From assembly GCA_907165065.1 (NCBI GenBank), contig OU015538.1, forward strand, positions 17,437,165 to 17,501,164: DNA of 64,000 nt. The letters are read 5' to 3'. Position numbers and translations under genes: made by a program. Positions 21,666 to 33,009 of this stretch are shown piece by piece. This DNA is from Caprimulgus europaeus (taxonomy: Eukaryota > Chordata > Aves > Caprimulgiformes > Caprimulgidae). Position 1 is the stretch's first letter, and each line of letters begins with the position of its first letter. The notes below the pieces were generated by a model. It saw only the letters and a list, made by a program, of their open reading frames with translations, was not told the origin of the DNA and searched no databases.

Positions 21666-23368
21666 ATTTAACTAAAAAGAGAAAGAAAAAAAAAGAAGAG
21701 GTTTTTATTGTTACAGATTCTAAACTCTTTCTGAACTCTGCAGTTCTGTCAGGTGGATAGACTGTAATGATCAAGATCTTGAGGTCAGAAATATAAAGAA
21801 CTGAGTAAAACAGTAATTTCACACTGTGGAACAGTCTCTGAGAATACTGGCCCCTGACATACAATGCCATGAAAGAAAACAACAAACTTTCATTTTTGAT
21901 TTAAAGAGTGTAAGTTTACTCAAAGGTGCTTTGCTATCCCCCAAAGTTTTCGAGCAGTATAACCAGCCTTTACCACTTGTCAACATTTAATAACCTACAC
22001 CCCAATGATGGATTTTGTGCAATTGGATCTTTTTTTCTCTCTAACTCATGTATGTAGCTTTTAGCTGCAGCAGGTTGACAAAGCATCTATCATAGCTAAA
22101 CAATCTTATTCAGAAGCATTTATTTTCTGCAGCTGCATTTGTTTGGTCTTCTGCTATATACATTGCTTTGTACATTCCCACATACCACCACAGGTTTACC
22201 TTGGGTCTGTTTACAATACCTCATAAGCTGGTTTGTACCTCCTCTTCATTCTGTACCTCTCTCCTTATCATCACGACTACCACACTTGCCTTCTGAAGGA
22301 GCTTAATTTATTTGGAGAATGAAAATCACTGAATAAGGACCAATAGAAACATTTTGGTAGCTATTAAAAAAAGCCAAACATTTCAAATATTCCTATGTCT
22401 ATCTCAAAAATATGACCTCTCAAAACACTAAAGTGTAATGGGAATTTTTCTGTTCAAAAAGGAGAGTTATACTTTCCAACAGTTTAAATTATGCCCTCTA
22501 ATAATTCTGATATCAGAGTGCAGTTGATATATAATATTTTAAATGTATGGTGTCAGTCACAGTTCTAGATTTCTAAAGCAAAGTGATATCAACAAAAAAA
22601 GTTCATGATGTCAACTTCTGCTAAGTTCTTTCAGAGAAGCATAGCTATAGGGGACCCCTGAAGACCTAAAGTATGCTGCCATTAGGGGTGAAGTAATTCA
22701 CCAAAATATTCAGCACAAATTATCTGCAATCCCCTTAAATTAATACAGGTGTCACAGGGCTTCACAAAACCATGGGACTGACTTCAAAAAAAAATTTAAG
22801 GTCTGTTTTGAGCTTCATCTACCTCCGAGTGTGGCAATACAGAAAGGGGAGTAAAAGCCTGCACACGATCAGCACAAAAGATGGGGGTGAATCTGCTAAC
22901 AGCAATCCTTCTGCTTTAGGAAAACTGCACTAGGCAATGTTTTTAAGATGCTTCTTAAATGTGAAGCCCCAGCTTCTCTTCAGGAAGATAATTAGAGGCT
23001 GTCTTTCATCTCACTGTTGTTTGGTAGCTTGGTGCAGGTAGGAGCAATACACAAATTACTCGAGAAGCAGCTGAGTTAAATCATGCCTGTTTGCAAAAAC
23101 TAAAATCTGTCAGGGCCTGAGTACTGTTCTGTAAAGTATCATTAATGGATTTGTAGCCCACGGAATAAATATCACTAGCAAGTAAACTAATATTTGAGGA
23201 ATACATGAGGAGCAACTATGTAATATGTAGGAAAATACTTCTTCAGTAACTTCCCATCTTTGCAGCTCTCACAGGTATTTCCCAGCTCTTTCTATCCATT
23301 CTCTCTAGTCAGTTCTAACATGTGGATTTATTCCTTTTAAATATCAGTTTATATTCTAACTGAGGGCC

Positions 23369-23383
23369 AAAAAAAAAAAAAAA
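23369..23383. repeat. Poly-A run (A15)
   Basis: Homopolymer run with no linked retroposed sequence. Confidence 0.9.
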
Positions 23384-24060
23384 TACCACTTTCTTGTTCA
23401 GGAAAAGTGCTATAAAAAACTTGATGTAGAAGTTGCCCGAACAGAGTGCAGTTGTCAGACACAACTGGCTTACTTTACAATGGCTAGCAAGAGCGATTCA
23501 TTCCTTCTAAGGGGAAAACAGCATTTTTCCATTAAGTGAACTCCTGTATAATACAGCAGCACATCTCTGCTTCTTAGAGTCTACGCAACTCTTGTTATCC
23601 ATGTTTCCAACTGAGTTGTTTACTTTCTCTCAAATCCTCAACTTGGCAGAGCTTGTGAACAGACTGCCACTCTGCCAAGCACAGTTCCACAAATATGAAA
23701 GAAAGAAGCAATTCTGAAGGAAGCACATCTGAAAGAAGTAAGATAAAATAGTGATGGCACGATTATTTTTATTTTATCAAGTTGCTGTAAAACTGCCAAG
23801 CCCAGAAGCTTGCCATTTTAGCTGTGTTCTGAAAAAGAAATAAAGCAAGCTAGTCCCTCTCACTGCTGCTCTTTAAAAAAAGTTCAGATGCTTCTGAGTC
23901 ACAACGCTTGTGAATCCTGAAATAAAGAGAATGAAACAGATCATAAAGTGCCATTACTTTTACTTAAACAGAAAGAGATCTGTGTTAGACATATATATGA
24001 AAGCAGATAAAGAAAAAGCAATCAGAATTCAAAAGCACCAAGAACTGTGTTCTCACGGAG

Positions 24061-24096
24061 ACCTGCCTGCCTCGTCCCATCACCTCACAGGCAGGT
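24061..24096. repeat. Inverted repeat ACCTGCCTG / CAGGCAGGT
   Basis: Perfect 9 bp arms at 24061-24069 and 24088-24096, separated by 18 bp. The arms contain CAGGCAGG-type sequence and could form a small hairpin. Confidence 0.7.
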
Positions 24097-26699
24097 TGCT
24101 GACAGGAAAATAAAATTGACAGATACATATCATAAGGATCCACTGTGGATAGCAAAGGTTTTGTGGATCTTGAGAAGTGATCCTTAATGTTCAAAAAACA
24201 AAATCTAAAAGGAGAAAACTAACATGCACATGGCAGAGGATCACTGTAAAGAACAGGTTTTCCTATAGAGAAAAGTAGAAGAAAAGAGCAAAGAAAATCC
24301 AGTGAAACATGAGAATGAACAAACAACTTCATCATTCATCTTTGATCACAGAGAGTGCACTTCCTTTCAGAAAAGGAAAAAAAACCCACAAAACTTTCCA
24401 AAGGCCTTAAGTAATAGCATTCTCAAAACAAAACAAGCCACCAGTTTCAGTTCATGATTATTTTTTTTTCCTCTACAAAACAATGAGATACCAAATCACA
24501 AGTAATACTTCCATACTTTGACTTATTTGTATAAAGTTAGCAAACAGAAGGAGCAGATTTACTCTCTGAATTTCCATCAGTGTGCCTACGCTGATTATGG
24601 GTATGGCCCATCACTAACATACCTGCTAATCCACCCCTTTCATCTGCAGAAGGCTGGCCAGGCAGTGACGTATGTATGAGATGAAAGATAGTAAAATATA
24701 TAAAAAGGCTGAATCCATGTTAAAAGCATTCTGTACTGCATGTGGATCCATCAGTACTGGCTATTAACCTGACAAAAAGCCACCACAAATGGACCTAAGT
24801 GAGGCATATCTCAGCTGTAGCACAGACAACATGCTCCTTACACTTTCCACCCTCTACCTGGTCAGTGTTGCTACAGGTTCAATAGAGGGTTTTTCCCTGT
24901 AAAACCAAGGTCTGGATGCTCATAGTCCACAGAAAGGCTGCAGAGAAAGACCTGGAAAGCTGTTCAAGATCCTCTAGCAAACATATTTCTGTATTAACCA
25001 CACAGAATAACGAAGATGGTATTATATTGTGTTATCTGAACAACAGACCCAAGAACTACAGCAATTTGGAGAGTAAAAATGTAAATATAGAATATTACCT
25101 GACAAACAATAAAGTATTAAAAATGTCCCCATACTGTAAATACTTCAGGAATTGTTCGTACTTCAGATTAGGATGACACTGCCCTGAACACCTTCAACTG
25201 TAAAAACGAGCACTTAGAACTCATCTTGGCTATTGGAGGAACTGACTGTGAGTGTTGTGGGAGAGGAAGTTCCCTCAAGTGGTGGCAACTTGTGGCAACT
25301 TGAATCTTTGCCCAAGAGTGAAGAGGAATTTAGACCAAAATCCTGAGGGAGAACAGCAGCATAAAGAGAGGGCATGAGAAATAAGGCTGCAGTGTCTCCC
25401 CCAGTTTAGTTTACACCATCCACATTGCAGCCACATAGTGAAACTCAGCATATTACAAGGTACTGTGCTACTGGTGAAATTTTATTAATTTAAAAAACAA
25501 AGCAGTAGAATATGTATCTTTTCAGGGATGATGAATTCTACTACAAACACCAACCACTGTCACAGTGTTTGCAACATTAATTCCTTTCTGGGTCTGAGCT
25601 ACTTTTAGTATCTCTTGGAGTTAGAAAAACAGCATAATGCACAACAAATATTTTTACTAGCCCTCTGTGCTATTTGGGAAAGCATAGAGGCATATCAAAA
25701 CAAAGTTTTGATCATCATTTTCCAAACTATGGTCTTGGTCTGCAGCACCAACATCTAATATCTGGAACTTGGCATTCCTTCCTAGTGGCATTTTCCCTAA
25801 TTTAACTTCATAAGTAAACAAATCAATTGGAACCAGCTCATAAAATTTGTATTTGTAACAGCATTGAAGAATGTTGCAGGAGCCTTTCAAATGAAGAAGT
25901 TAATACATAGGAAGAATGATACATACCAAAAGTCTACCTTCCATCATCAAAGCAGAGCTAGATGCTAAACAAAAATGTTTTCATTTCCAAGAGAAGACAA
26001 ATACTGTATTATACACACCTATTTTAGGCATCTTCAGAGTTCACACATGCACTGTGCTGTTCACTTGTGTGCTCCAGTTACAAGCAGGCAGACTGCAAGC
26101 TGGATACTCCATTTCAGTGGCACCATCTTTTTCAGACCCCCTGTAATTTGTCTCTAACTGTTACAAAAACTTGTGCTGCTGGAAGATGACAGAGGTAGGC
26201 TCAGTCAGACGGACAGAAGTGGATTGGAATCTAATAGCTTGAAAATCAGTAACTGCTCCTGCTTTGCAGGAATATGAGATGGGAGAACATGTGACACAGA
26301 AGGAAGAAATCTGGAAGGGGGTCTCATTTGTTGAACTAATTATGAGAGGACACACTTGCTCCCACATACATTTTACAGATGCTTGGATGTAGGGCAGGGG
26401 ACACATGCAAGGGAGCCATGTGGCCAGGCTGGACTCTGACACTCGCAGCACAGCAGCAGAATCCACAATCAAAAGCTATCAGGCAAAATCTTTATAATTT
26501 TTTTAACCCAATCTCTATTTTCCAGTGCCTTTTAGATAAAGATAAACATTAAAATACTAACAAGAAGCACCTTACAGCTTTGCAAGCCCATAAGGCACAG
26601 CCCAAGACGGGAGAAGTGACCATATCCAAGGCCAGCACTGCTCTGGGTTAGAAGGGCTCAATGCAGGTACTCTCAGGGGCACAGCAGCACCTATCCCCT

Positions 26700-26960
26700 C
26701 TGAGGGGGCTCCTGTCTCCTTGCAATAATTAATACATGCACTGTAAACGCTAAATAGAATGCAATAATCTTCCCTTATATGCCCTGTTATTTATTGGATT
26801 CTTTCTCAAAGGCAGATGGAGAGAACAGTGGTGTTAATCTCTTTTGGGCTTTCAATGGATACATAACATCCATTACCATGTAGCCATTGGGGCACCAAGT
26901 TGGAGCATATCTGCTTTATATGCAACAATTTGCAGCCAAAAAATTATACAGTCCATAAAA
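26700..26960. promoter_or_regulatory. Candidate conserved non-coding element
   Basis: TGCAATAATTAATACATGCACTG is followed by AATGCAATAATC, TGTTATTTATTGG, CAATGGATAC and GCCATTGGGGC. These are repeated ATTA and CCATTG/CAATGG (SOX-like) words without a coding frame. Single-copy appearance and motif density suggest an enhancer-like element. Confidence 0.35.
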
Positions 26961-26994
26961 CATCCTTCAAAAAACCACTGATTTAATAGCTGAG

Positions 26995-27045
26995 TAACTG
27001 AGAGGGTAAGTGACCTGGCAACAGCAACCCAGAGCCAGCATCATG
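26995..27045 (-). mobile_element. Very weak MIR-like remnant
   Basis: AACTGAGAGGGTAAGTGACC followed by GCAACCCAGAGCCAG loosely parallels the reverse complement of a MIR core (GGTTAAGTGAC ... CCAGAGC). The match is short and interrupted, so I give it little weight. Confidence 0.15.
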
Positions 27046-27359
27046 TCTATGGGTACACAACAATCATCACATAACTGAACGGACGGGTGAAATACCACAT
27101 TGCAGTTAACTAAATTCAGTCAAAAACTATTTTTAACATTGGAGATATATATACTATGGTTTGATCAGTGTGCACTGGGAGCTCGAACAGCATTTGTGAA
27201 GAATTTGTCCCTCTTACCCAAAAGCTAATACTGGGTTTCAGTCTTCTTCCATCATGATCAGTAGTAAAATATCCAGTGTTACAGGATCATGACCAGCATG
27301 GACACTTCCAGGTGACAAGCTCACACAATGCACCTAGTGCTAACTTCTGTTATTCCCTG

Positions 27360-27500
27360 TGACAAGACTTTATGACTGTGTCTGTGTTTGCTATGCAGGC
27401 AAATAAAATTTGCATTGCTAATTCATCAGGAGAGAAATCATAACATCCTTAAACATTGCAAGCATTCTTATTAAACACTGGATAAGTTTATAGCAGCCAA
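27360..27500. other. Non-coding stretch with octamer site
   Basis: Contains AATAAAATTTGCATTGCTAA, with an exact POU octamer (ATTTGCAT, 27408-27415), and CTAATTCATCAGG. Possibly regulatory. One octamer alone is not significant. Confidence 0.25.
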
Positions 27501-27575
27501 CAAAAAGAGAAACAAACCAAAACCAAAAACCCAAAAAACCCATGTCCCCATCAAAGAAAAACACCACCAACAAGA
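27500..27575. repeat. A/C-rich low-complexity tract
   Basis: Runs of AAACAAACC, AAAACC and CCCAAAAAACCC make the plus strand almost free of G and T. It is one of several such tracts in the window. Confidence 0.75.
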
Positions 27576-27789
27576 AAAAGTGGTTTAAAGTTTCCTAGAA
27601 GCTTTTCAGGGGAAAGAAAACCTCAAGATTAACAAGCAGTTGAAAGCCCAACACTTCCAAAAGCTTTCCCTCACACACTCTTCGTGCAACAGTCCATGCT
27701 GAAGGAACCATTTTTAAGGATTAAACATAACACCAGGAAGCTTTTATTACATTCATGCTTTCCAAAAGCTTTTCAGACCACTCCTCTTA

Positions 27790-28380
27790 CTCTGAAATGC
27801 ATAAATACATCCGCTGGCTGCCGCAGTGAAGAGGATGGAGCTGTTCCCACGCACAGCTCCTGCCTCACATTACAGCTGACTGCCCTGCCAGCGACAACGA
27901 GCTGGACACAGGAAAAATGGGCATCTCGATGAATCACGCCTCATTTATGTTTTCTGTTTTAAGATTTATGCATGTTGAGCACAGCTCAGAGCAAGTAAGT
28001 TACAGTTCAATGCAACTTAATGATTTTGTTACTCCGTGCTTTCTCCTAAATAATGGGGACGTCTCTGCTTTCCTGCCAAGCGGGGGTGATGGCAGAAGAC
28101 ATATCGTGGGGAGGAAAGCCGTTCTGAGCATCCCCATAGATAACTAAGCACCTCAAAGATCTCATCTACATTTTCTGAAAGCAAGTCAGATGATTTACTT
28201 AGCCACTGACAGGTCTTTTGGCATCTCACAAGATGAGGGAGTAGCTGTCTACCTGCCCTTTTCCAACAATGTCATTGGATATTTCACTACTGAGTACCTG
28301 ATCTCCTCCAAGTCAGCCTACAGCAACGGAGAATAAATCAGCTGCCCGCGCTGGGCAGTGCAGCTCCCTCCTGTCCCTCC
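27790..28380. other. GC-richer patch, unassigned
   Basis: Base composition rises with several CpGs (ATCCGCTGGCTGCCGCAG, CCAGCGACAACGAG, AAGCGGGGGTG, CTGCCCGCGCTGGGCAG). Overlapping frames occur on both strands and none is convincing as protein. A plausible acceptor (TTTCTGTTTTAAG at 27951-27963) and a GTAAGT at 27995 bracket only 31 bp. This may be a regulatory patch or the 5' leader for the small frame at 28384. Confidence 0.25.
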
Positions 28381-28383
28381 TGT

Positions 28384-28674
28384 ATGATGCACTTTGACAA
28401 GATGCTTTCTGGAGTTACCCATTTTCATGCCCACTGGGCTGAATTTCCAGGTGATGCTCTACAGCTGAGCTCCCTGCTTCTGTTACCAGTTCTTTCCTCT
28501 TTTATACCACTGTTCAAGTCTGTAATAACACCACTGACATGTCAGAAGCAAGAGGAAGGAAAAGATTTAACAGTGCGAGCCAAAGAAATTAGGCAGACAA
28601 CATCGCTGCCACGGTGGACAAAAAAGGAAGAGATATTCTTCAAAGTCTCAGTGAACGACTTAGAAAAGATTTAA
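28384..28674 (+). other. Small ATG-initiated open frame (96 codons), unassigned
   Basis: The frame starts at a true ATG ATG and ends in TAA. The peptide has a hydrophobic leucine-rich middle (about residues 26-46, LQLSSLLLLPVLSSFIPLF), which could be a membrane helix, and a basic C-terminal half (KQEEGKDLTVRAKEIRQTT). The Kozak context is weak and no splice sites frame it. It lies just right of a GC-richer patch with CpGs. I recognise no family. It could be a small ORF in a lncRNA or chance. Confidence 0.15.
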
Positions 28675-28679
28675 ATATT

Positions 28680-31370
28680 TCAAGGTAGTAAGGACCTGAG
28701 GCCTTTACTATCCTCTCATTTTCCACTCAGCAGCTTTGACATTTGGGTTCTGAAAATACATGGAACAATCTGACAGAGACGAACACGAAAGTGCCTGTCC
28801 TCAGAGATACAATCCCCAAAGAAACTGGCTTTCTCCTTCTGTACAACTAAACACCTGAAAATAAACTGAGTGAGCTGTATGGAAACTGTCTGTAGAGTTC
28901 TCACTTATTTCAATTAACTCATAAGAGAACTGTAGCTTAGGCTCAAATCAAGAGTTTTAACCACAGAATCATGAGTTGGTCTGGAAAACAGACAGATAAA
29001 TGAAATGGGAATTTTTTTCTGCCTTTCTAATGGTCTCACCTGCTGAGATCAATAGTAAATTCAGTGCTCACAATTCATATATCCTGCTTTTTTTCTTATT
29101 TTCTCCAAGAGACTTCTCAGCTACATCAGCTACTAACTTCCAATGACCATACACAATGGCAAAACTAGACCTTGAAAAAAAGAAAAAAAAGTATTTTATA
29201 TGTACATAAAGCCTGTCAAATATACCAAAATCTCACTAGATAAATAAAAATAGAGTTCTTCCTGCTGACCAGGTAATCTAAGCAACCCTGCTCCACTGTA
29301 GAATAAGTCTTTATTTAGATCTTTATTTGCAAACATCTCTTCATTAAACTTCACTTGTTAAATTTACAGTTGAATACTCCTAGTAGCCCAATACTGCCAC
29401 AGCATATGCTGATACACTATTTGATATATGGGATATTGGTATTAGTCTACTCCATATTAAATTGAATAATCAGGGAAAAGGATCACTATACAGGAACTGG
29501 TTAATGCCCATTTCCAATTAACAAATTGTCTTTCCATTAAGTTAACTTCCAGAACTGTATCCTGGTTTCTGGATATATTACTTGTATCGAATGTTAGAAA
29601 TACAGATTATAACCTCGAAACACAGCTGAAAGGGGTAGTGTTGCTATCTATGAGAAACCAGGTTTGTGCCTTTTGGCAGCCAGGTACTGCAGTATCTGCT
29701 GCTGGAAAGATCAAATGTTTATTTGAGGGTATTAAATGAGGGTATTCGCTATAATTATTTTCCAAGTGCAAAAATTAGTGAGTTTTTATCTTAAGTTTCT
29801 TAACAAAATACTATTTCATTCCTGCTGGTATGCAAATCAAACCAAAACAACTGCCTGCTTCCAGGTGGCCTCTAGTTTGCAAAGCCTCCATTTTAACAAA
29901 CAAAGTTTCTGAAAAATCAGGTTTTAAGACTGGAGTGTTCAAATACAGTTCAGATATTTATATAGGCAACTCTAATTGCATTTAGACCCCTTATACCTTC
30001 AACACTGATCTGGATTTTTCTTTTTTTGTTTTTTAAATTTACCAAGTCTTTTGTCTCAGAAGTCAATATTACAATTGAAGTTCCACTAAATAAGAAATAC
30101 TTGAGGCATACATAAATTTATTACAGTACCAAAAAAAAAAAATACTTTGAGCACACAGATTTTAAGTACTAAATAAAATCATCATATAACTAGACTGTAT
30201 AAGTCTATTTAGATGACTGGTTTGTATCCAAGCTGAAGACACTGAGTCAGAAATAAAGCTTCACTTTCATTCTGACTTACACTGATTTCAAATCCTAAAG
30301 GCTGAAGCCGTGAGCTAAGTAAACAGAACACACCAGGACTTCACAAAAAATAATTTGGTTCTCATGAACTGTGGGAACAAAGTATGTACAGAATTATTAT
30401 TAGCCGCTTCCCTTCAAATATTTAACCGTGGTCATTAATATTTCTTCCTTATGTAAAGAAAAAAAAACAAACCTCTTTATAAATTTAAAAAAGAAAATTA
30501 TTTTACTTGACAGGGTTTTTTAACAAGATAAAAGCACAAGCCACATTGCAATATATCTCACTGGTCAGTGAAACTGGGGTCTAAACTAAGTATCTTAAAC
30601 CATATGTATCAGAAGCACAAAGGTGAAGGTGGTTGGATTATATTGATTATTGGCAGCTCTTTGCCTATGTGCAGGAGGTGGACTCACTCCATCCCTTGGC
30701 AGCACAGCAGGGATGGGAACAAGGTGAATGCCAGCTCACTTGATAAGACATCTCTGTTAGAGGGTGCCTGGAGACTTTTCTCTCCAGAAGTCTCTCTTGC
30801 ATATTGAAGGGAAAGCATGGCTGCAGATTAGGGTACAAAACAGAGGAAAAGAACAAGAAGTACTGCACATGGTTCTGTCTGCAGTTGCTGGGCACTTAGA
30901 GGGAACGAGAATTACATGACTTGATTTACTCCACAAAAACTGATTAGTAAAACCCCCTGTGGATTTCTTAACTATACTGTGGAGGGATATAAGATTAGTG
31001 TAGCAATTCCCATCATCAAACGTATTTACTGTTAAAATATTGGATTAGTGATGTTGTTATCCACTGTTCCAAGATTATAAAGTGATTCTTTAAAACTGAG
31101 CAGAAAAATACTGCACTCTATCATTTGTAATTAGATTTCAGTCTGAGTGTTTTTGCCTTTCCACAAAAAGTAATTCTGCTTAAAAAAAAAAAGGACTGTA
31201 GTTTGCACACAAAAAGAAAACAAACCTAAAGATGCAAAAGAGGAAACAAATTATTCTCCTCTTCTGCTTTTGAGAGACGAATGGTTGCACTTGTCCCACT
31301 CATTGCTGTGGCAATGCCCCACCGTTACACCAGGTGGTAATAAAGCCATGGTGGTGCTAGATGTTGCTTA
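28680..31370. other. Non-coding AT-rich DNA
   Basis: Nothing gene-like. A short CACAGAATCATGAGTTGGTC at 28963-28982 faintly resembles the reversed CR1 3' end but is too short and diverged to call. ATTAGCCGCTTCCC and ATTTAACCGTGGTCATTAAT near 30400-30440 hold isolated CpGs. Confidence 0.55.
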
Positions 31371-31379
31371 TTTGTAAGA

Positions 31380-31720
31380 CACACATGAATGCACACTACC
31401 TGAGCCTGACAAGTCTCAGTCCGTGGATATTTAACCCTCACAGAGAACTTCGAGGAGAGCTACAAACCTTCAGGGTCATCACTGTCTGCGTTTCCAGTGA
31501 CAACATGGACTGTGAAGGAGGAAGAGCATGAGGAGAGGGGATAAATTAATGCATTCATTAAAGTAATTATGCTACATTTGGGCCAGGAAAATTAATGCAA
31601 CTGTACCCTGGCTTTTTAGCCATTATCTTAAGTGAGTAAGAGCACCTGAAGCTATTACAATTAATAAACAAATAAAAAGCTGCAGCACTAATAACACCAC
31701 TTTCTCACATTTTATCCTGT
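31380..31720. promoter_or_regulatory. Candidate conserved non-coding element (TAAT-rich)
   Basis: The 10-mer AATTAATGCA occurs at 31544-31553 and again at 31590-31599, with CATTCATTAAAGTAATTATGC between the copies. CTATTACAATTAATAAAC follows to the right. The left half retains CpGs (CAGTCCGTGG, ACTTCGAGG, CTGCGTTTCC). No coding frame or repeat signature is seen. This is one of the densest homeodomain-type site clusters in the window. Function is inferred. Confidence 0.4.
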
Positions 31721-31729
31721 CAAACACCT

Positions 31730-32520
31730 CTAGGAATCACTTATACGCAGCGTTTCACATAGATACAGAATAGATAGTGATGTAAGATGTCACAAGACAA
31801 AAAAGTTTTAAGTCAGAAATACTCTGCAACTGAAGAGTAGGATTTTTTCCAGTATCTGCCAAGCTATTTGACCATCTTAATTGCCACTACTGCAGTTCTA
31901 AGCTATATAACATTAATCATTGTTGTTCTCCTTATTTTGGTAAATCCCTACTCTCTGTTTCTAGATTTATCCTCCTAATAATTTAGAAGGATAAAACATT
32001 TTTTTTCTGAATCAAAACCATCATAATCAATATTATTTCATACTGTTACCAGACAAAATTCAGACTTAAAAACAATGTTAGCAACTTCAAAAATTTAAAC
32101 AATCACAGATTAGTTTGATCTTAAATTACCCTGTTTTTAGTGGACCATAACAATAGAGGCTATAAATACATAATATTAACTGCAGTAGCTCTGCACATTC
32201 TTGACAGGGTTTATCAGCACAATGTTTAATCAGGCAAAGCAGAAAAAAACCATAACCACAGGAATACACGGTATTTAGCATTTAAATAAAGCTTGTAAAC
32301 CAATGACAAGTCTATTTGGGCAACTACTACCACACGTGTTCCTTATCTGCAAAGGTCTTGTCCTGAATTTATCAGAAAGAGTCTCTCATACTTTATTTTC
32401 CAGGCAGTAACATCAGTTTCACTGAGTTCACAGAGAAAGATATAGAAAACTGCAAATCGAAAGGCATGGCCATGAAAAAATTCCCACACTGGCAGTGTCA
32501 TATTGCTCTAGGAACTTATT
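31730..32520. other. Non-coding AT-rich DNA
   Basis: Nothing recognised. One CACGTG core lies near 32333. Confidence 0.55.
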
Positions 32521-32524
32521 AAAT

Positions 32525-32572
32525 CACAGCCAAAAAAACCCAAAAAAACCCCAAAACTCCAAAATGAAGAAC
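32525..32572. repeat. A/C-rich low-complexity tract
   Basis: Alternating A-runs and CCC blocks on the plus strand, of the same type as the tracts near 27.5 and 48.2 kb. Confidence 0.7.
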
Positions 32573-32689
32573 AAAAAAATCCACCACAGAATAAGAAATG
32601 AGCCTGACAAAGCACTCCAGTTCTCTATTTTTTTGTGTAACTGCACAGTTCAGTTTCAAAATTTTCAGCTACTTGGCTGCTTCTAAGAC

Positions 32690-33000
32690 GAAACTTTGAA
32701 CAAATCAGGCAAACGAAAGCCACCGCCGCGCAGGCGACACAAAGCCTTCCCTCCCTCTGCACAAACCCCACCGCTTCGTGTTTCTCCCAGACTGAAACCT
32801 CTGTGTGGAACATCTCAGCTGCTAATGGGTACCAGGTTCTCACCTCGTGGTTCCAGGGGCCAGATGTGGTACTTTCTGCTTGGCTGCCTGGTTGGCCCTG
32901 CACACAGGATCTGTGCTCTCAGCTATTTCGGTCACTCTCTCTGTTGACAAAACGCATCCCACAGCAGCTCTCAACGTTGAAAGGGGAGGAAGCAGCCCAA
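32690..33000. other. GC- and CpG-richer patch with overlapping frames
   Basis: The segment begins CCACCGCCGCGCAGGCGAC and stays GC-rich for about 300 bp. Three plus-strand and two minus-strand frames overlap here, as expected when stop codons are scarce. None shows a recognisable domain. I cannot tell a diverged exon from a short regulatory CpG patch. No TATA box or splice pair is clear. Confidence 0.25.
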
Positions 33001-33009
33001 GAAAATGTA

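Larger units (their letters stand above)
21670..26690. other. Non-coding AT-rich DNA, 5 kb
   Basis: No gene, RNA or transposon is recognised. It includes an A15 run at 23369-23383, a 9 bp inverted repeat at 24061-24096 and a short 10 bp tandem repeat (GTGGCAACTT twice, 25282-25301). Frames at 24916-25176 and 26161-26472 are unremarkable. Confidence 0.55.

Noticed and set aside
27964-27994. 31 bp segment between TTTCTGTTTTAAG and GTAAGT
   Set aside because: Strong sites, but the segment is very short and AAG is a disfavoured acceptor. Similar chance pairs occur at several places.
28963-28990. Reverse CR1 3' end (CACAGAATCATGAGTTGGTC)
   Set aside because: Only about 20 bp of loose similarity, with no continuing CR1 sequence.
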